The notes: a model not told the origin generated them from the sequence alone. Numbered from the stretch's first letter, positions 52,744 through 64,000 are shown. The stretch is DNA of 64,000 nucleotides from Geomonas propionica (GCF_016458235.1 NZ_JAEMHK010000014.1:62001-126000); one strand, 5' to 3'. Made by a program: numbers and translations.

Positions 52744-54830
52744 CCGACCTTCATCGGCAGGCATTCAAGGAAGAGGCATACGAACTCCTGACGGAACTGG
52801 AGTCTTCGCTGCTGGAGCTTGAGGAGCGGCCCGATGATCAGGACCTGATCGGCCGGGTGTTCCGGGCCATGCACACCATCAAGGGGTCCGGCTCCATGTT
52901 CGGCTTCGACGACATCGCGAGTTTCACCCACGAGGTGGAAACCGTCTTCGACATGGTGCGCAACGGCAAGTTGAGCGTCACCAGCCGCTTGGTGAACCTG
53001 ACCCTGGCGGCCCGGGACCAGATCCGGGCCATGCTGGACGCCGCCGACAGCGGTGCGGCAACCGACCTGCAGGCGAGTGCTGCCATCATCGTGGGGCTGC
53101 GCGAACTGGCGGGCTTCGGCGGCGGCGAGGCGGGAGCGCCCGAGCGGCACGAGGAGGCGGCGCCACCGCAAAAGGACCCGGTCACCTACCGGATCCGCTT
53201 CGTGCCCCCCCGGGACGTCTTCGTCACCGGCACCAACCCCCTGAACCTGCTGGCGGAGATGATGGAGCTTGGCACCTGCACCGTGGTGGCGCAGACCGGC
53301 GGCCTGCCGTCGCTGGAGGAGATAGACCCGGAAGGGTGCTACGTCTACTGGGACGTGATCCTCACCACCGACCAGGGGGAGAACGCGGTGCGCGACATCT
53401 TTATCTTCGTGGAGGATGATTGCGACCTGAAGATCCAGGTGGTGGCAGAGCACAACCGCTACGACGAGCAGCAGGACTACAAAAAACTCGGGGAGATCCT
53501 GCTGGAGCGGGGGGACATCACCACCGACGAGATGACGGCCGTCCTTTCCCGGCAGCGGCGCTTTGGCGAGCTCGCGGTCTCCGAGGGGATCCTGGACGAA
53601 GGGAAGGTTCAGGCCGCCCTGGCGGAACAAAAGCACGTCAAGGAGGTGCGCCAGGAGAAACAGGTGGCGGACGCCTCCTCCAGCATCCGGGTCCCGGCGG
53701 AGCGGCTCGACCTGCTGGTGAACCTGGTGGGAGAGATGGTGACGGTGCAGGCGCGCTTGTCGCAGACCGCCGCCCATCGCGACGACGCCGATCTCATCGC
53801 CATCGCCGAAGAGGTGGAGCGCCTGACCGCGGAATTGCGCGACAGTGCCCTCAACATCCGCATGCTCCCCATCGGCAGCACCTTCAACAAGTTCAAGCGC
53901 CTGGTGCGCGACCTCTCCGCGGAACTGGGCAAGCAGATCGAGATGACCACGGAAGGGGAGGAGACCGAACTGGACAAGACCGTGATCGAGAAGTTGAACG
54001 ATCCGCTGGTGCACCTGATCAGGAACAGCATCGACCACGGCATCGAGCTCCCCGAGGTGCGTGAGGCGGCCGGGAAACCGGCGCGCGGCACCGTCCACCT
54101 TTCGGCGGTCCACTCCGGCGACAGCGTCCTCATCACCATAGCCGACGACGGCGCTGGGCTGGACAAGGAGGCGATCCGTACCAAGGGGATCGAGCGGGGC
54201 ATCATCTCGCACAGCGCCGAACTCTCCGAGAAGGAGCTCTTCGGGCTCATCTTCGCTCCCGGCTTCTCCACGGCCAAGACGGTCTCGTCGATCTCGGGTC
54301 GCGGCGTCGGCATGGACGTCGTGAAGCGGGCCATCGAAGCCCTGCGCGGCAGCATCGACATCACCAGCGTGCGCGGCCAGGGAACCCGCATCATGGTGAG
54401 GATCCCGCTCACCCTGGCCATCATCGAGAGCCTGCTGGTGAAGATCGGCAAGGATGCCTTCATGATGCCCCTGGCCATGGTCGACGAGTGCGTGGAGCTG
54501 ACCCGCGAGGACGTGGCGCGCTCCCACGGCAGGAACCTGGCCCGGGTGCGCGGGCACCTGGTACCGTACATACCCTTGCGGGAGCGGTTCGCCATCGCCG
54601 GCCCTCCGCCGGAGATCGAGCAGATCGTGATCACCCAGGTCAACGGTACCAGGGTCGGCTTCGTGGTGGACCACGTGCTCGGCGAACACCAGACGGTGAT
54701 CAAGTCTCTCGGGCGCGCCTACAAGGACACCGAGGGAATCTCGGGCGCCACCATCCTGGGGGACGGCTCCGTGGCGCTGATCCTCGACATCCCGCAACTG
54801 GTGCAGGCGGTCGAGACGGAACAGAATTGA
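52740..54830 (+). CDS. cheA: CheA histidine kinase with extra domain
   Basis: 696 residues from ATG 52740 (overlap with cheY). Hpt domain with His45 in MHTIKGSGSMFGF. A P2-like region (about 145-245) follows. Then comes an unusual LGEILLERGDITTDEMTAVL / FGELAVSEGILDEGKVQAALAEQ pair (about 250-300), similar to the helix repeats at the N-terminus of GspE/MshE ATPases. Dimerisation, HATPase (N box LVHLIRNSIDHG; DDGAGLD; GRGVGMDVV) and CheW-like domains complete it. The C-terminal CheW domain allows binding to the MCP-like protein at 50210. Confidence 0.95.
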   Translation: MTDLHRQAFKEEAYELLTELESSLLELEERPDDQDLIGRVFRAMHTIKGSGSMFGFDDIASFTHEVETVFDMVRNGKLSVTSRLVNLTLAARDQIRAMLDAADSGAATDLQASAAIIVGLRELAGFGGGEAGAPERHEEAAPPQKDPVTYRIRFVPPRDVFVTGTNPLNLLAEMMELGTCTVVAQTGGLPSLEEIDPEGCYVYWDVILTTDQGENAVRDIFIFVEDDCDLKIQVVAEHNRYDEQQDYKKLGEILLERGDITTDEMTAVLSRQRRFGELAVSEGILDEGKVQAALAEQKHVKEVRQEKQVADASSSIRVPAERLDLLVNLVGEMVTVQARLSQTAAHRDDADLIAIAEEVERLTAELRDSALNIRMLPIGSTFNKFKRLVRDLSAELGKQIEMTTEGEETELDKTVIEKLNDPLVHLIRNSIDHGIELPEVREAAGKPARGTVHLSAVHSGDSVLITIADDGAGLDKEAIRTKGIERGIISHSAELSEKELFGLIFAPGFSTAKTVSSISGRGVGMDVVKRAIEALRGSIDITSVRGQGTRIMVRIPLTLAIIESLLVKIGKDAFMMPLAMVDECVELTREDVARSHGRNLARVRGHLVPYIPLRERFAIAGPPPEIEQIVITQVNGTRVGFVVDHVLGEHQTVIKSLGRAYKDTEGISGATILGDGSVALILDIPQLVQAVETEQN

Positions 54831-54854
54831 CGAGTAGGGGAGGGCGTAGCGCCT

Positions 54855-55733
54855 ATGCAAGCAGCGAGGGCCGTTAACATGGTAGAACCAGGCGTCATCG
54901 AGCACAGCGCAGCACTGTCGGCGCGCGACTTCGGCAGGCTGAGCCGGTTTATCTACGATACCTGCGGCATCAAGATGCCGGACGTGAAGAAAACCATGCT
55001 GGAGGCGCGTCTGCAGAAGAGGCTGAGGACCCTGGGTATCCACAGCTTCACCGAGTACTGCGACTTTCTCTTTTCCCCCGAGGGGATGGAGAAGGAACTG
55101 GTGCAGATGCTGGACATGGTCACCACCAACAAGACCGACTTCTTCCGGGAGCCGGACCATTTCCATTACCTGACCCAGACCGTGCTTCCCGAATGGGTGA
55201 AACGGCACCCGGGCCTCACGCTTTCCATCTGGAGCGCCGGGTGCTCCTCCGGGGAGGAACCCTACACCCTGTGCATGGTGCTCTCCGAATTCGCCCTGCG
55301 TAACCCCGGGTTCGACTTCAGGATCCTCGCCACCGACATCTCCACTCGCGTGCTGGAAAAGGCCAAGACGGCGATCTACACCGAGAGCCAGGTGGAGCCG
55401 GTCCCCATGGATCTCAAGAAAAAGTACCTGTTGCGCAGCAAGGACCGCTCCAGCGGCATCGTGCGCATCGTCCCGGAGTTGCGCGAGAAGGTGCGCTTTC
55501 GCCGCCTCAATTTCATGGACGACGACTTCGGCATGCGCGAGCAGTTGGACATCATCTTCTGCCGCAACGTCATCATCTATTTTGATCGCCCCACCCAGGA
55601 GAAGCTGCTGCAGCGCTTCCACCGCCAGATGAAGCCGGGCGCCTTCATCTTCATGGGGCACTCGGAGACCCTGAGCGGCCTCGACGTCCCGTTGGCGAGC
55701 GTCTATCCCACGGTCTATCGAAGGCCCAAGTGA
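54855..55733 (+). CDS. cheR: CheR methyltransferase
   Basis: 292 residues; ATG 54855 or 54879 (the second has no better site). N-terminal helical CheR_N domain and SAM methyltransferase domain with TTNKTDFFREPDHF and WSAGCSSGEEPYTLCMVL. Methylates glutamates on receptors. The gene is the first of cheR-cheD-cheB; it overlaps cheD by 4 bp (GTGA). Confidence 0.95.
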   Translation: MQAARAVNMVEPGVIEHSAALSARDFGRLSRFIYDTCGIKMPDVKKTMLEARLQKRLRTLGIHSFTEYCDFLFSPEGMEKELVQMLDMVTTNKTDFFREPDHFHYLTQTVLPEWVKRHPGLTLSIWSAGCSSGEEPYTLCMVLSEFALRNPGFDFRILATDISTRVLEKAKTAIYTESQVEPVPMDLKKKYLLRSKDRSSGIVRIVPELREKVRFRRLNFMDDDFGMREQLDIIFCRNVIIYFDRPTQEKLLQRFHRQMKPGAFIFMGHSETLSGLDVPLASVYPTVYRRPK

Positions 55734-56227
55734 TCGCGCCGACCCAGGGCAAGGTCGCCTTCCTGAAACCGGGCCAGATAATGGTAAGCTCTGAGCCTGT
55801 GCTGGTGACGACCCTGCTTGGATCCTGCGTCGCGGTCACCATTTTCAATTATCGGCTCCGGCTGGGAGCCATCTGTCACGCCCAACTGCCGGGCAACGGA
55901 GATCGCTTCGATGGCACGCAGGACGGCCATCGCGGCAAGTACGTCGATACCGCCATCAGGGAGATGCTGGAGCGGCTGCTGCACCGGGGGGCGTTGCGCG
56001 GGGAGCTAGAGGCCAAGGTTTTCGGCGGCGCCGACATGTTCGATGCCCGCGGCAGGCTGCGCACCGTGGGGCGGCAGAACTCGGAGATGGCGCTCAGGGT
56101 GCTGGAGCATGAGGCGGTCAGGGTGGCCAAGCAGGACCTGGGAGGGGAATGCGGCAGAAAGATCATCTTCCACTCCCACACCGGAGAGGTTCTTCTGAAG
56201 CGCATGAGAAAATCAGGGGGTTGTTAG
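55730..56227 (+). CDS. cheD: Receptor glutamine deamidase CheD
   Basis: 165 residues from GTG 55730. Catalytic Cys in LGSCVAVTIFNYRLRLGAICHAQLP, with His in the same segment; a further KVFGGADMF motif. Deamidates Gln in receptors before methylation, and may bind a CheC/CheY partner. Overlaps cheR; cheB follows immediately. Confidence 0.93.
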   Translation: MIAPTQGKVAFLKPGQIMVSSEPVLVTTLLGSCVAVTIFNYRLRLGAICHAQLPGNGDRFDGTQDGHRGKYVDTAIREMLERLLHRGALRGELEAKVFGGADMFDARGRLRTVGRQNSEMALRVLEHEAVRVAKQDLGGECGRKIIFHSHTGEVLLKRMRKSGGC

Positions 56228-57295
56228 ATGCCCAAGAAGATAAAGGTACTGATCGTGGACGACTCGGCCGTGGTGCGTCAGACCATGGTGGAAATCCTCT
56301 CCTCCGACCCGCAGATCGAGGTGATGTCTACCGCAGGCGACCCCTTCATCGCGGCGGAGCGGATCAGGCAGGAAGTTCCGGACGTGATCACCCTCGATGT
56401 CGAGATGCCCAGGATGGACGGGATCACCTTCCTGCACAAGATCATGAGCCAGCATCCCATCCCGGTGGTGATGTGTTCCAGCCTGACCGAAAAGGGATCG
56501 GAGACCGCCCTGAAGGCGCTGGAGTACGGCGCGGTGGAGATCATCCAGAAGCCGCGGCTGGGGACCAAGGCCTTTCTGGAAGAGTCCCGGGTGAGGATCT
56601 GCGACGCGGTGAAGGCGGCGAGCCAGGCCCGGTTGCGGCGCGTTTCCGCTGTGCCCCACCAGGTGGCGCCCAAGCTCACCGCCGACGTGATCATGGAAAA
56701 GCCCAAGACCCAGGCGATGATGCAGACCACCGAGAAAGTTGTGGTGGTCGGCGCCTCGACGGGGGGGACCGAGGCGTTGCGGACCTTTCTCGAATCGCTG
56801 CCGGCGGACTGCCCCGGGATCGTCATCGTGCAGCACATGCCGGAGGGATTCACCCGCGCCTTCTCGCAGAGGCTGGACGGCCTGTGCCGGATCACCGTCA
56901 AGGAGGCGGAGAACAACGACACCGTGGTGCGCGGCCGGGCCCTGATCGCCCCGGGCAACCATCACCTGCTCTTGAAGCGCAGCGGCGCGCGTTACTACGT
57001 GGAGATCAAGGACGGGCCGCTGGTGTCGCGCCACCGCCCCTCGGTGGACGTCCTGTTCCGCTCCGCCGCCCGTTATGCGGGCAAGAACGCGGTGGGGGTG
57101 ATCATGACCGGCATGGGGGACGACGGCGCCCACGGCATGCTGGAGATGAAGCAGGCCGGTGCCCTGAACGTCGCCCAGGACGAGGCGAGCTGCATCGTTT
57201 TCGGGATGCCCAACGAAGCGATCAAGCTGGGAGGCGTCGATTACATCCGCCCCCTGGACGCCATCAGCCGGGAAGTGCTGAAGCTGTGCAACTAG
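56228..57295 (+). CDS. cheB: Protein-glutamate methylesterase CheB
   Basis: 355 residues starting immediately after the cheD stop. Receiver domain with Asp11/Asp12 and [13 protein letters not shown]-terminal methylesterase with Ser177 in [10 protein letters not shown], His in [11 protein letters not shown] and Asp in [10 protein letters not shown]. Removes receptor methyl groups and deamidates. It balances CheR in adaptation of the che unit. Confidence 0.96.
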   Translation: MPKKIKVLIVDDSAVVRQTMVEILSSDPQIEVMSTAGDPFIAAERIRQEVPDVITLDVEMPRMDGITFLHKIMSQHPIPVVMCSSLTEKGSETALKALEYGAVEIIQKPRLGTKAFLEESRVRICDAVKAASQARLRRVSAVPHQVAPKLTADVIMEKPKTQAMMQTTEKVVVVGASTGGTEALRTFLESLPADCPGIVIVQHMPEGFTRAFSQRLDGLCRITVKEAENNDTVVRGRALIAPGNHHLLLKRSGARYYVEIKDGPLVSRHRPSVDVLFRSAARYAGKNAVGVIMTGMGDDGAHGMLEMKQAGALNVAQDEASCIVFGMPNEAIKLGGVDYIRPLDAISREVLKLCN

Positions 57296-57309
57296 ACGGC
57301 TAAACGGCC

Positions 57310-57444
57310 GTTCAACGTTCAACGTTCGACGTTGGGCTGTTGTGCGGTGGCCGAACTTTTCCTCGCTACGGGTATCGTTGCAGTCACAGTGCAGGTGGGC
57401 CAGGGAGAGGGTAATATCGAAACGTTGAACGTTGAACCTTGAAC
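57310..57444. repeat. Inverted repeat, family C (GTTCAACGTT / AACGTTGAAC)
   Basis: Left arm GTTCAACGTTCAACGTTCG (57310-) and right arm AACGTTGAACGTTGAACC (57421-57444), each a short tandem of the decamer, about 85 bp apart. Same family at 59651-59784. Confidence 0.85.
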
Positions 57445-57461
57445 GGGTGTTAGGGGTAGAC

Positions 57462-58697
57462 ATGGTTGAGGAAAAGTTCTTTCTGGGGCGCCAGCCCATT
57501 CTGGACCGGACCCAGCAGATCATGGGGTTCGAGCTCCTGTTCCGCTCGCAGGAGAGCCTGAACGTGGCCAACATCCTCGATGTGCAGGCGGCCAGCGCCA
57601 GCGTCATCGTGAACGCGCTGACCCAGTTCGGCATCCAGGACGTGCTCGGGCGCCACAAGGGCTTCTTCAACGTTACCCGCGAAGTGCTGATGAGCGACGC
57701 GGTGGAACTGCTGCCCAAGGACCGCGTGGTGATCGAGCTCTTGGAAAGCATCGTCGCCGACGACGAGGTCTTCGACCGTTGCCGCTCCCTCAAAAGACAG
57801 GGGTTCAGCCTCGCCCTGGACGACCACGTCTACTCTCCCGAATTCCACGACATCTATCCCCTGGTCGACATAGTGAAGGTCGACGTGCTGGAAACGCCGG
57901 CAGAGTCGTTGCCGGAGATGGTCGAAAAGCTCAGAAAGTGGCGCCTCACCCTTTTGGCCGAAAAAGTCGAGAACGCGGAGCACTACAAGTTCTGCTCGCA
58001 GCTCGGCTTTGACCTGTTCCAGGGCTACTATTTCGCCCGCCCGGTGGTGCTCAGACAGAACAAGATCGACATCGGCAAGATCACCATGATGCAGCTTATG
58101 AAGCAGGTGATGGCTGATGCCGAGTGGGGCGAGATCGAGGAGACCTTCAAGCAGAACCCAGGGCTCACCTACAACCTGCTGCGCCTGGTGAATTCGGTCG
58201 CCATCGGGCTTCGTGTACGCATCAAGACCCTGCGCCATGCCCTGACCGTGCTCGGGCTGGAGCAGCTCAAGCGCTGGATCACCCTCGCCCTGTACGCCAG
58301 CAACGATCAAAACGGCGTGCAAAGCCCGCTTTTGGAGATGGCGGCCACCCGCGGCAAACTGATGGAACTGCTCCTCATCGCCTCGCGGGGGCGGGGTGCC
58401 GCGGAGCTCGCGGACCAGGGCTTCATGGTCGGCATCCTCTCGCTCATCGACGTGCTCTTCGAGGATCCCATGGAAGAACTGGTCGGTAAGCTGAACCTGG
58501 TGGAGAACGTGAAGAGCGCGCTTTTGCACCGCGAGGGGGACCTGGGTTCCCTCCTGGTGCTGGCCGAGTTTCTGGAGCAGGCCGATTTCGCCGCGGTGAG
58601 CGAGCAGTTGGATATCTGCGAACTGGAACTGGACCAACTTCTCTCCGCCCAGCTGGAGACCTTCTCGTGGGCCGACAAGCTGAGCGCATCCCTCTAA
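57462..58697 (+). CDS. EAL-HDOD (YuxH-type) signalling protein
   Basis: 411 residues from ATG 57462. An N-terminal EAL-like domain with EFGLELLF-type replaced sites (here GFELLFRSQ and LALDDHV) but lacking a clear E-A-L signature, so likely not an active phosphodiesterase. It is followed by a C-terminal HDOD domain (about 195-390, ITMMQLMKQVMAD, NLLRLVNSVAIGLRVRIKTLRHALTVLGLEQLKRWI). YuxH family. Separate from the che operon by a repeat element, so may have its own promoter. Confidence 0.85.
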   Translation: MVEEKFFLGRQPILDRTQQIMGFELLFRSQESLNVANILDVQAASASVIVNALTQFGIQDVLGRHKGFFNVTREVLMSDAVELLPKDRVVIELLESIVADDEVFDRCRSLKRQGFSLALDDHVYSPEFHDIYPLVDIVKVDVLETPAESLPEMVEKLRKWRLTLLAEKVENAEHYKFCSQLGFDLFQGYYFARPVVLRQNKIDIGKITMMQLMKQVMADAEWGEIEETFKQNPGLTYNLLRLVNSVAIGLRVRIKTLRHALTVLGLEQLKRWITLALYASNDQNGVQSPLLEMAATRGKLMELLLIASRGRGAAELADQGFMVGILSLIDVLFEDPMEELVGKLNLVENVKSALLHREGDLGSLLVLAEFLEQADFAAVSEQLDICELELDQLLSAQLETFSWADKLSASL

Positions 58698-58706
58698 TTT
58701 CACTCC

Positions 58707-58736
58707 TTGACACGAACCTTTCTTTTGATGTAACTT
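58707..58736 (+). promoter_or_regulatory. Promoter of the kds operon
   Basis: TTGACA (58707-58712), 18-bp spacer, TAACTT (58731-58736). The inferred leader before kdsB is about 150 nt. Confidence 0.5.
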
Positions 58737-58892
58737 GTTTCGTCCCGCCAGACAAGGGACGGAGCCAGGGTTCAGGCTGCGCTCCACCGGCTAAAATCGA
58801 AGCAAAAGCCAGCCACCAAAAATCACCAAACCACAACCGTAACAAGGACTCTATGCCGGCCTCGACCGGTGCGGGTCGTACTGAGACGCCAA

Positions 58893-59648
58893 ATGAAAAT
58901 AACCGCGGTAATTCCCGCCAGGTATGCTTCTACGCGTTTTGAGGGTAAGGCATTGGCGGACATCATGGGTAAACCCATGGTGCAGCATGTGTATGAGCGT
59001 ACCTTGAAGGCCAACCTCGTTTCCGAGGTGATCGTGGCGACCGACGACGAGCGGATCGCCGCGGCGGTGCGCGCTTTTGGCGGTCGCGTGGAGATGACCT
59101 CGGCGGACCATGAGACCGGGACCGACCGACTGGCCGAAGTGGCGGGAAGGCTCGATGCCGACATCATCGTCAACGTGCAGGGGGACGAGCCGCTTATCGA
59201 TCCCGCCATGATCGACCAGGCCATCGCTCCGATGCTGGAAGACCCGTCCATCCCGATGGCGACCCTCAAGTGCCGCATCAGGACGCTGCACGATTTCCTT
59301 TCGCCCAACGTGGTGAAGGTGGTAGCCGACCCCAAGGGGAACGTGCTCTACTTCTCCCGTTCGCCGCTGCCGTTTTTCCGCGACAAGTGGAACGACCTGA
59401 AGGACGACGCCTTCTGCTGCGGCAAGCTTTTGTGCTACAAGCACGTGGGGCTCTACGTGTACCGCAGGGAGTTCCTGCCGGTTTTCGCCGCGCTGCCGCC
59501 GAGCTACCTGGAGATGGCGGAGAAGCTCGAGCAGTTGCGGGTTCTGGAGAACGGCTACCGCATCAGGATCGTCGAGACCGAGTGCGAGTCGATAGGGGTG
59601 GACACCCCGGCCGACCTAGAGAAGGTGCTGGCCAAATTAAAAGGCTAA
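58893..59648 (+). CDS. kdsB: CMP-KDO synthetase
   Basis: 251 residues from ATG 58893; the upstream frame to 58869 has no ribosome site. Nucleotidyltransferase: [15 protein letters not shown] at the N-terminus, [10 protein letters not shown], and [10 protein letters not shown]. Activates KDO with CTP for lipid A inner-core assembly. Starts the KDO/CTP cluster. Confidence 0.95.
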   Translation: MKITAVIPARYASTRFEGKALADIMGKPMVQHVYERTLKANLVSEVIVATDDERIAAAVRAFGGRVEMTSADHETGTDRLAEVAGRLDADIIVNVQGDEPLIDPAMIDQAIAPMLEDPSIPMATLKCRIRTLHDFLSPNVVKVVADPKGNVLYFSRSPLPFFRDKWNDLKDDAFCCGKLLCYKHVGLYVYRREFLPVFAALPPSYLEMAEKLEQLRVLENGYRIRIVETECESIGVDTPADLEKVLAKLKG

Positions 59649-59650
59649 AC

Positions 59651-61414
<1,764 letters not shown>

Positions 61415-61512
61415 AACAGGGATAAAGGGGATGAAAGGGATAACTGCCTAAAGAAGGTTTGGTTGAACCAGCTTTCTTTGGTTTTATCCCCTTTATCCCT
61501 TTTATCCCTGTT
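61415..61512. repeat. Inverted repeat, family B, between pyrG and kdsA
   Basis: Left arm AACAGGGATAAAGGGGATG and right arm ATCCCTTTTATCCCTGTT (to 61512), with an inner short TTTGGTTGAACCAG segment. Confidence 0.8.
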
Positions 61513-61548
61513 AAACGTTTTTGGTTTCGACGACTAAAGGAGTAGATC

Positions 61549-62373
61549 ATGGTCCATGAGGTCTCTGTAGGTAACATCAAGATTGGCGGCAACAGGCCGC
61601 TCGCGCTGGTCGCAGGCCCCTGCGTGATAGAGAACGAATCGGCGACGCTGCGTCACGCGGAGCGCCTGATGAGCATCTGCAACGGTGTCGGCATCCCGCT
61701 GATCTTTAAAGCCTCCTACGACAAGGCCAACCGCACCTCGGTCACCGCCTTCCGCGGTCCCGGCATGGAAGAGGGGCTGAGGATCCTGGCCAAGGTGAAG
61801 GAAGCGCTGGGCGTTCCGGTCCTCTCCGACATCCATTCCATCGAGCAGGTGGAACCGGCGGCCGACGTGCTCGACGTGCTGCAGATCCCGGCCTTTCTCT
61901 GCCGCCAGACCGATCTCCTGGTCGCCGCCGCCAAGACCGGCAAGGTCATCAACGTGAAGAAGGGGCAGTTCCTGGCGCCGTGGGACATGAAGAACGTGGT
62001 CGGCAAGATCCGCTCCTGCGAGAACGAGAACATCATCCTCACCGAGCGTGGCGCCTCCTTTGGCTACAACAACCTCGTGGTCGACATGCGCAGCTTCCCC
62101 ATCATGCGCTCCACCGGCTACCCTGTGATCTTCGACGCCACCCACAGCGTCCAGCTTCCGGGTGGTGAGGGTACCTCGTCCGGCGGCCAGCGTGAGTACG
62201 TGGAATTTCTCTCCCGCGCGGCGGTCGCAGCCGGTATCGACGGCATCTTCATGGAAGTGCATGAGGACCCGGAGCGCGCCCTGTGCGACGGACCGAACTC
62301 CGTGCGCCTGGACGACCTGCCGGCACTTTTGAACAAGCTCAAAGCCATCGATGCCATCGCAAAACAGGCGTAA
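61549..62373 (+). CDS. kdsA: KDO-8-phosphate synthase
   Basis: 274 residues. Condenses arabinose-5-P with PEP. Signatures: VAGPCVIEN (PEP-binding), [11 protein letters not shown], and [12 protein letters not shown]. Class with or without metal not decided. Ribosome site AAGGAG before ATG 61549. Between pyrG and kdsD. Confidence 0.97.
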   Translation: MVHEVSVGNIKIGGNRPLALVAGPCVIENESATLRHAERLMSICNGVGIPLIFKASYDKANRTSVTAFRGPGMEEGLRILAKVKEALGVPVLSDIHSIEQVEPAADVLDVLQIPAFLCRQTDLLVAAAKTGKVINVKKGQFLAPWDMKNVVGKIRSCENENIILTERGASFGYNNLVVDMRSFPIMRSTGYPVIFDATHSVQLPGGEGTSSGGQREYVEFLSRAAVAAGIDGIFMEVHEDPERALCDGPNSVRLDDLPALLNKLKAIDAIAKQA

Positions 62374-62386
62374 AGAAAAGCATTCA

Positions 62387-62531
62387 AACAGGGATGAAGG
62401 GGATGAAAGGGATAACTACAGAAAAGCGATCTTAACGCAAAGCCGCAAAGGCGCTAACAAAGATCGTTTCGGGTTAAACCCAAATCCTTTGTCTTCAAGT
62501 TTTTATCCCTTTTATCCCTTTTATCCCTGTT
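62387..62531. repeat. Nested repeats B and A between kdsA and kdsD
   Basis: Family B arms AACAGGGATGAAGGGG (62387-) and ATCCCTTTTATCCCTGTT (to 62531). Family A arm TTAACGCAAAGCCGCAAAGG at 62432-62451 lies between. Confidence 0.8.
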
Positions 62532-62563
62532 AATACGGGTTTTGTCTTTGCAAGGAGTTGATC

Positions 62564-63529
62564 TTGATTTTAGAAGAAGCGAAGCGGGTAATCAGAGTCG
62601 AGGCTGAAGCGCTTTTGAACCTGGAGGCGTCCATCGACCGGACCTTTGAGAAGGCCGTGGAGATGATCCTCAACACCACCGGCCGCGTCGTCGTAACCGG
62701 CATGGGCAAATCGGGCCTCATCGGCCAGAAGATCGCCTCCACCATGGCTTCGACCGGAACCCCCGCCTTTTTCCTTCACCCCGCGGAAGGGATCCACGGC
62801 GACCTGGGCATGATCATGAAGGGGGATGTCGTCATCGCCATCTCCAACTCCGGCGAGACCGACGAGGTGGTGCGCATCCTCCCGATCATCAAGCGACTGG
62901 GGGCAACCCTGATCGCCATGGCCGGCAACCCCAACTCCACCCTGGCCAAAAGCGGCGACATCTTCCTCGACATCTCCGTGAAGGAGGAGGCCTGCCCGCT
63001 GGGGCTCGCCCCGACCGCATCCACCACGGTGACCCTCGCCATGGGCGACGCCATCGCCGTGGCGCTCCTGGTGAGCCGCGGCTTCAAGGCTGAGGACTTC
63101 GCCATGTTCCATCCCGGCGGTGCGCTGGGGCGGAGGCTCTTGCTGAAGGTCGAGGACATCATGCACTCGGGCGAGGGGCTCCCGCTGGTCGGCTCCGAGA
63201 CCCTTATGCGCGAAGCGCTCTTCACCATCACCTCCAAGGGGCTGGGCATCACCGGTGTCACCTCCGAAGACGGCGCCCTGGTCGGCGTCATCACCGACGG
63301 CGACCTGCGCCGGGCCCTGGGCCAGGGGCTCGATATCATCAACCTGCCTGCCTCGGCGCTGATGAAGAAAGGGCCCAAGCGGATCCGTCGCGACGAACTG
63401 GCGGCGCGCGCCCTGCAGCAGATGGAGCAGTATTCCATCACCTCGCTCTTCGTCTTTTCCGACGACAACGCCACCGCCCCGGTCGGCGTCGTGCACCTGC
63501 ACGACCTCTTGAAGGCCGGCATCGCGTAA
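62564..63529 (+). CDS. kdsD: Arabinose-5-phosphate isomerase (KdsD/KpsF)
   Basis: 321 residues from TTG 62564, which has AAGGAG at 6 nt; TTG 62558 directly touches that site. SIS domain (about 1-185, GMGKSGLIGQKIASTMASTG; ISNSGETDEV) and two CBS domains (about 205-320). Makes A5P from ribulose-5-P for KdsA. Confidence 0.95.
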   Translation: MILEEAKRVIRVEAEALLNLEASIDRTFEKAVEMILNTTGRVVVTGMGKSGLIGQKIASTMASTGTPAFFLHPAEGIHGDLGMIMKGDVVIAISNSGETDEVVRILPIIKRLGATLIAMAGNPNSTLAKSGDIFLDISVKEEACPLGLAPTASTTVTLAMGDAIAVALLVSRGFKAEDFAMFHPGGALGRRLLLKVEDIMHSGEGLPLVGSETLMREALFTITSKGLGITGVTSEDGALVGVITDGDLRRALGQGLDIINLPASALMKKGPKRIRRDELAARALQQMEQYSITSLFVFSDDNATAPVGVVHLHDLLKAGIA

Positions 63530-63535
63530 CCAAGC

Positions 63536-63788
63536 AAAAGGGGATAGACATAAAGGATAAAGGCAGGGGCCATATTTAAACGCAAAGCCGCCAAGCCGCA
63601 AAGAAGAGGCTGAAAATACATAGAGCTCAAGGGTGTATTTTCTTGTTTTGGCAGTTACTCCCGATCCGTTTTTCTTAGCGTCTTTGCGTCATTGCGTTAC
63701 CAATAGGTTTTGGTTCATCCCTTTTATCCGTTGTTATCCCTGTTAAACGGTTTTGCAGTTCATAGCGCCTTTGCGTCTTAGCGTGAGC
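63536..63788. repeat. Nested repeats A and B between kdsD and kdsC
   Basis: Left B arm (63536-, GGGGATAGACATAAAGGATAA) and right B arm (to 63744, CCCTTTTATCCGTTGTTATCC). Left A arm (63579-, AAACGCAAAGCCGCC) and right A arm (63671-, TTCTTAGCGTCTTTGCG). A second A arm lies at 63760-63788. Densest repeat block in the window (about 250 bp). Confidence 0.8.
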
Positions 63789-63810
63789 AGGGGTGGTCAG
63801 TGAGGTTTCC

Positions 63811-64000
63811 ATGGAAGAAAGACTTAAAAAGATCAAGCTGTTGATACTCGACGTGGACGGCGTCCTTACCGACGGCCGCATCATCTTCGACTCCAACGGC
63901 GTGGAGAGCAAGTTCTTCAACGTCAAGGACGGGCACGGTATCAAGATGCTGCAGCGCTCCGGCATCGAGGTCGGCATCATCTCCGGTCGCGAGTCCCAGG
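63811..64000 (+). CDS. kdsC: KDO-8-phosphate phosphatase (truncated by window end)
   Basis: 63 residues are visible from ATG 63811. HAD-family motif I LILDVDGVLTDG, then FNVKDGHGIKML and GIISGRESQ (motif II), all typical of KdsC. Removes phosphate from KDO-8-P. Continues beyond the right edge. Confidence 0.93.
   Translation, partial: MEERLKKIKLLILDVDGVLTDGRIIFDSNGVESKFFNVKDGHGIKMLQRSGIEVGIISGRESQ

Noticed and set aside
52455-55661. Very long minus-strand open frame (1068 codons) opposite cheA-cheR
   Set aside because: It lies opposite clear chemotaxis genes and reads as high-GC shadow; no domain is visible.

Overview
The window looks like a chromosomal segment of a high-GC, Gram-negative, anaerobic deltaproteobacterium of the order Geobacterales (Geobacter / Citrifermentans / Geomonas type). 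The reasons are the order of pilM-N-O-P-Q followed by aroC-aroK-aroB and accB-accC, KDO genes for LPS, a futalosine-route menaquinone gene (mqnA), a NifU/NifS pair, a Feo iron locus and many multi-domain signalling genes. The species cannot be fixed from the sequence. I see no tRNA, rRNA, insertion sequence, prophage or CRISPR array.

Layout. (1) 1-8167: a PilY1-type pilus tip protein (cut by the left edge), then two tandem copies of a minor-pilin cassette FimT-like / PilV / PilW / PilX. (2) 8218-14983: a promoter and structured leader, a small HTH gene, pilM-N-O-P-Q and a lipoprotein. (3) 15073-23391: one long + strand run aroC, aroK, aroB, TPR protein, roadblock protein, aroQ, M24 peptidase, accB, accC, gcvH (shikimate pathway, then fatty-acid entry). 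(4) 23637-31757: mqnA, a degenerate ~103-bp tandem repeat, a NUDIX gene, a PxxKW cysteine-rich protein, a phosphohexomutase, nifU-nifS and a double ABC ATPase. (5) 31919-39853: mostly minus strand: a giant Lhr helicase, a lipoprotein with a CRP-like class II promoter, an unknown 392-aa protein and a DinB protein. (6) 40017-44491: egtD directly coupled to a very large protein that fuses a molybdopterin oxidoreductase to a cysteine desulfurase. This architecture matches the metallopterin-dependent ergothioneine synthase type, so the pair is probably an oxygen-independent ergothioneine pathway. (7) 44508-45815: a PQ-loop membrane protein, a lipoprotein cytochrome c and a cysteine-rich secreted protein. 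(8) 46048-49772: an iron locus with a Fur-family regulator under a perfect palindromic operator, feoB, a 59-aa four-CxxC-type protein and a DtxR-FeoA regulator. (9) 50210-58697: a chemosensory operon (soluble MCP-like protein, STAS, CheY, CheA, CheR, CheD, CheB) followed by an EAL/HDOD protein. (10) 58893-64000: kdsB-pyrG-kdsA-kdsD-kdsC for CMP-KDO, cut by the right edge.

Most functional blocks are co-directional and tightly packed with ATGA-type overlaps. The gaps that do exist inside operons are often filled by several families of imperfect inverted repeats, some nested in each other. These repeats, the tandem-repeat block, the ergothioneine locus and the duplicated pilin cassette are the parts most worth a second look.
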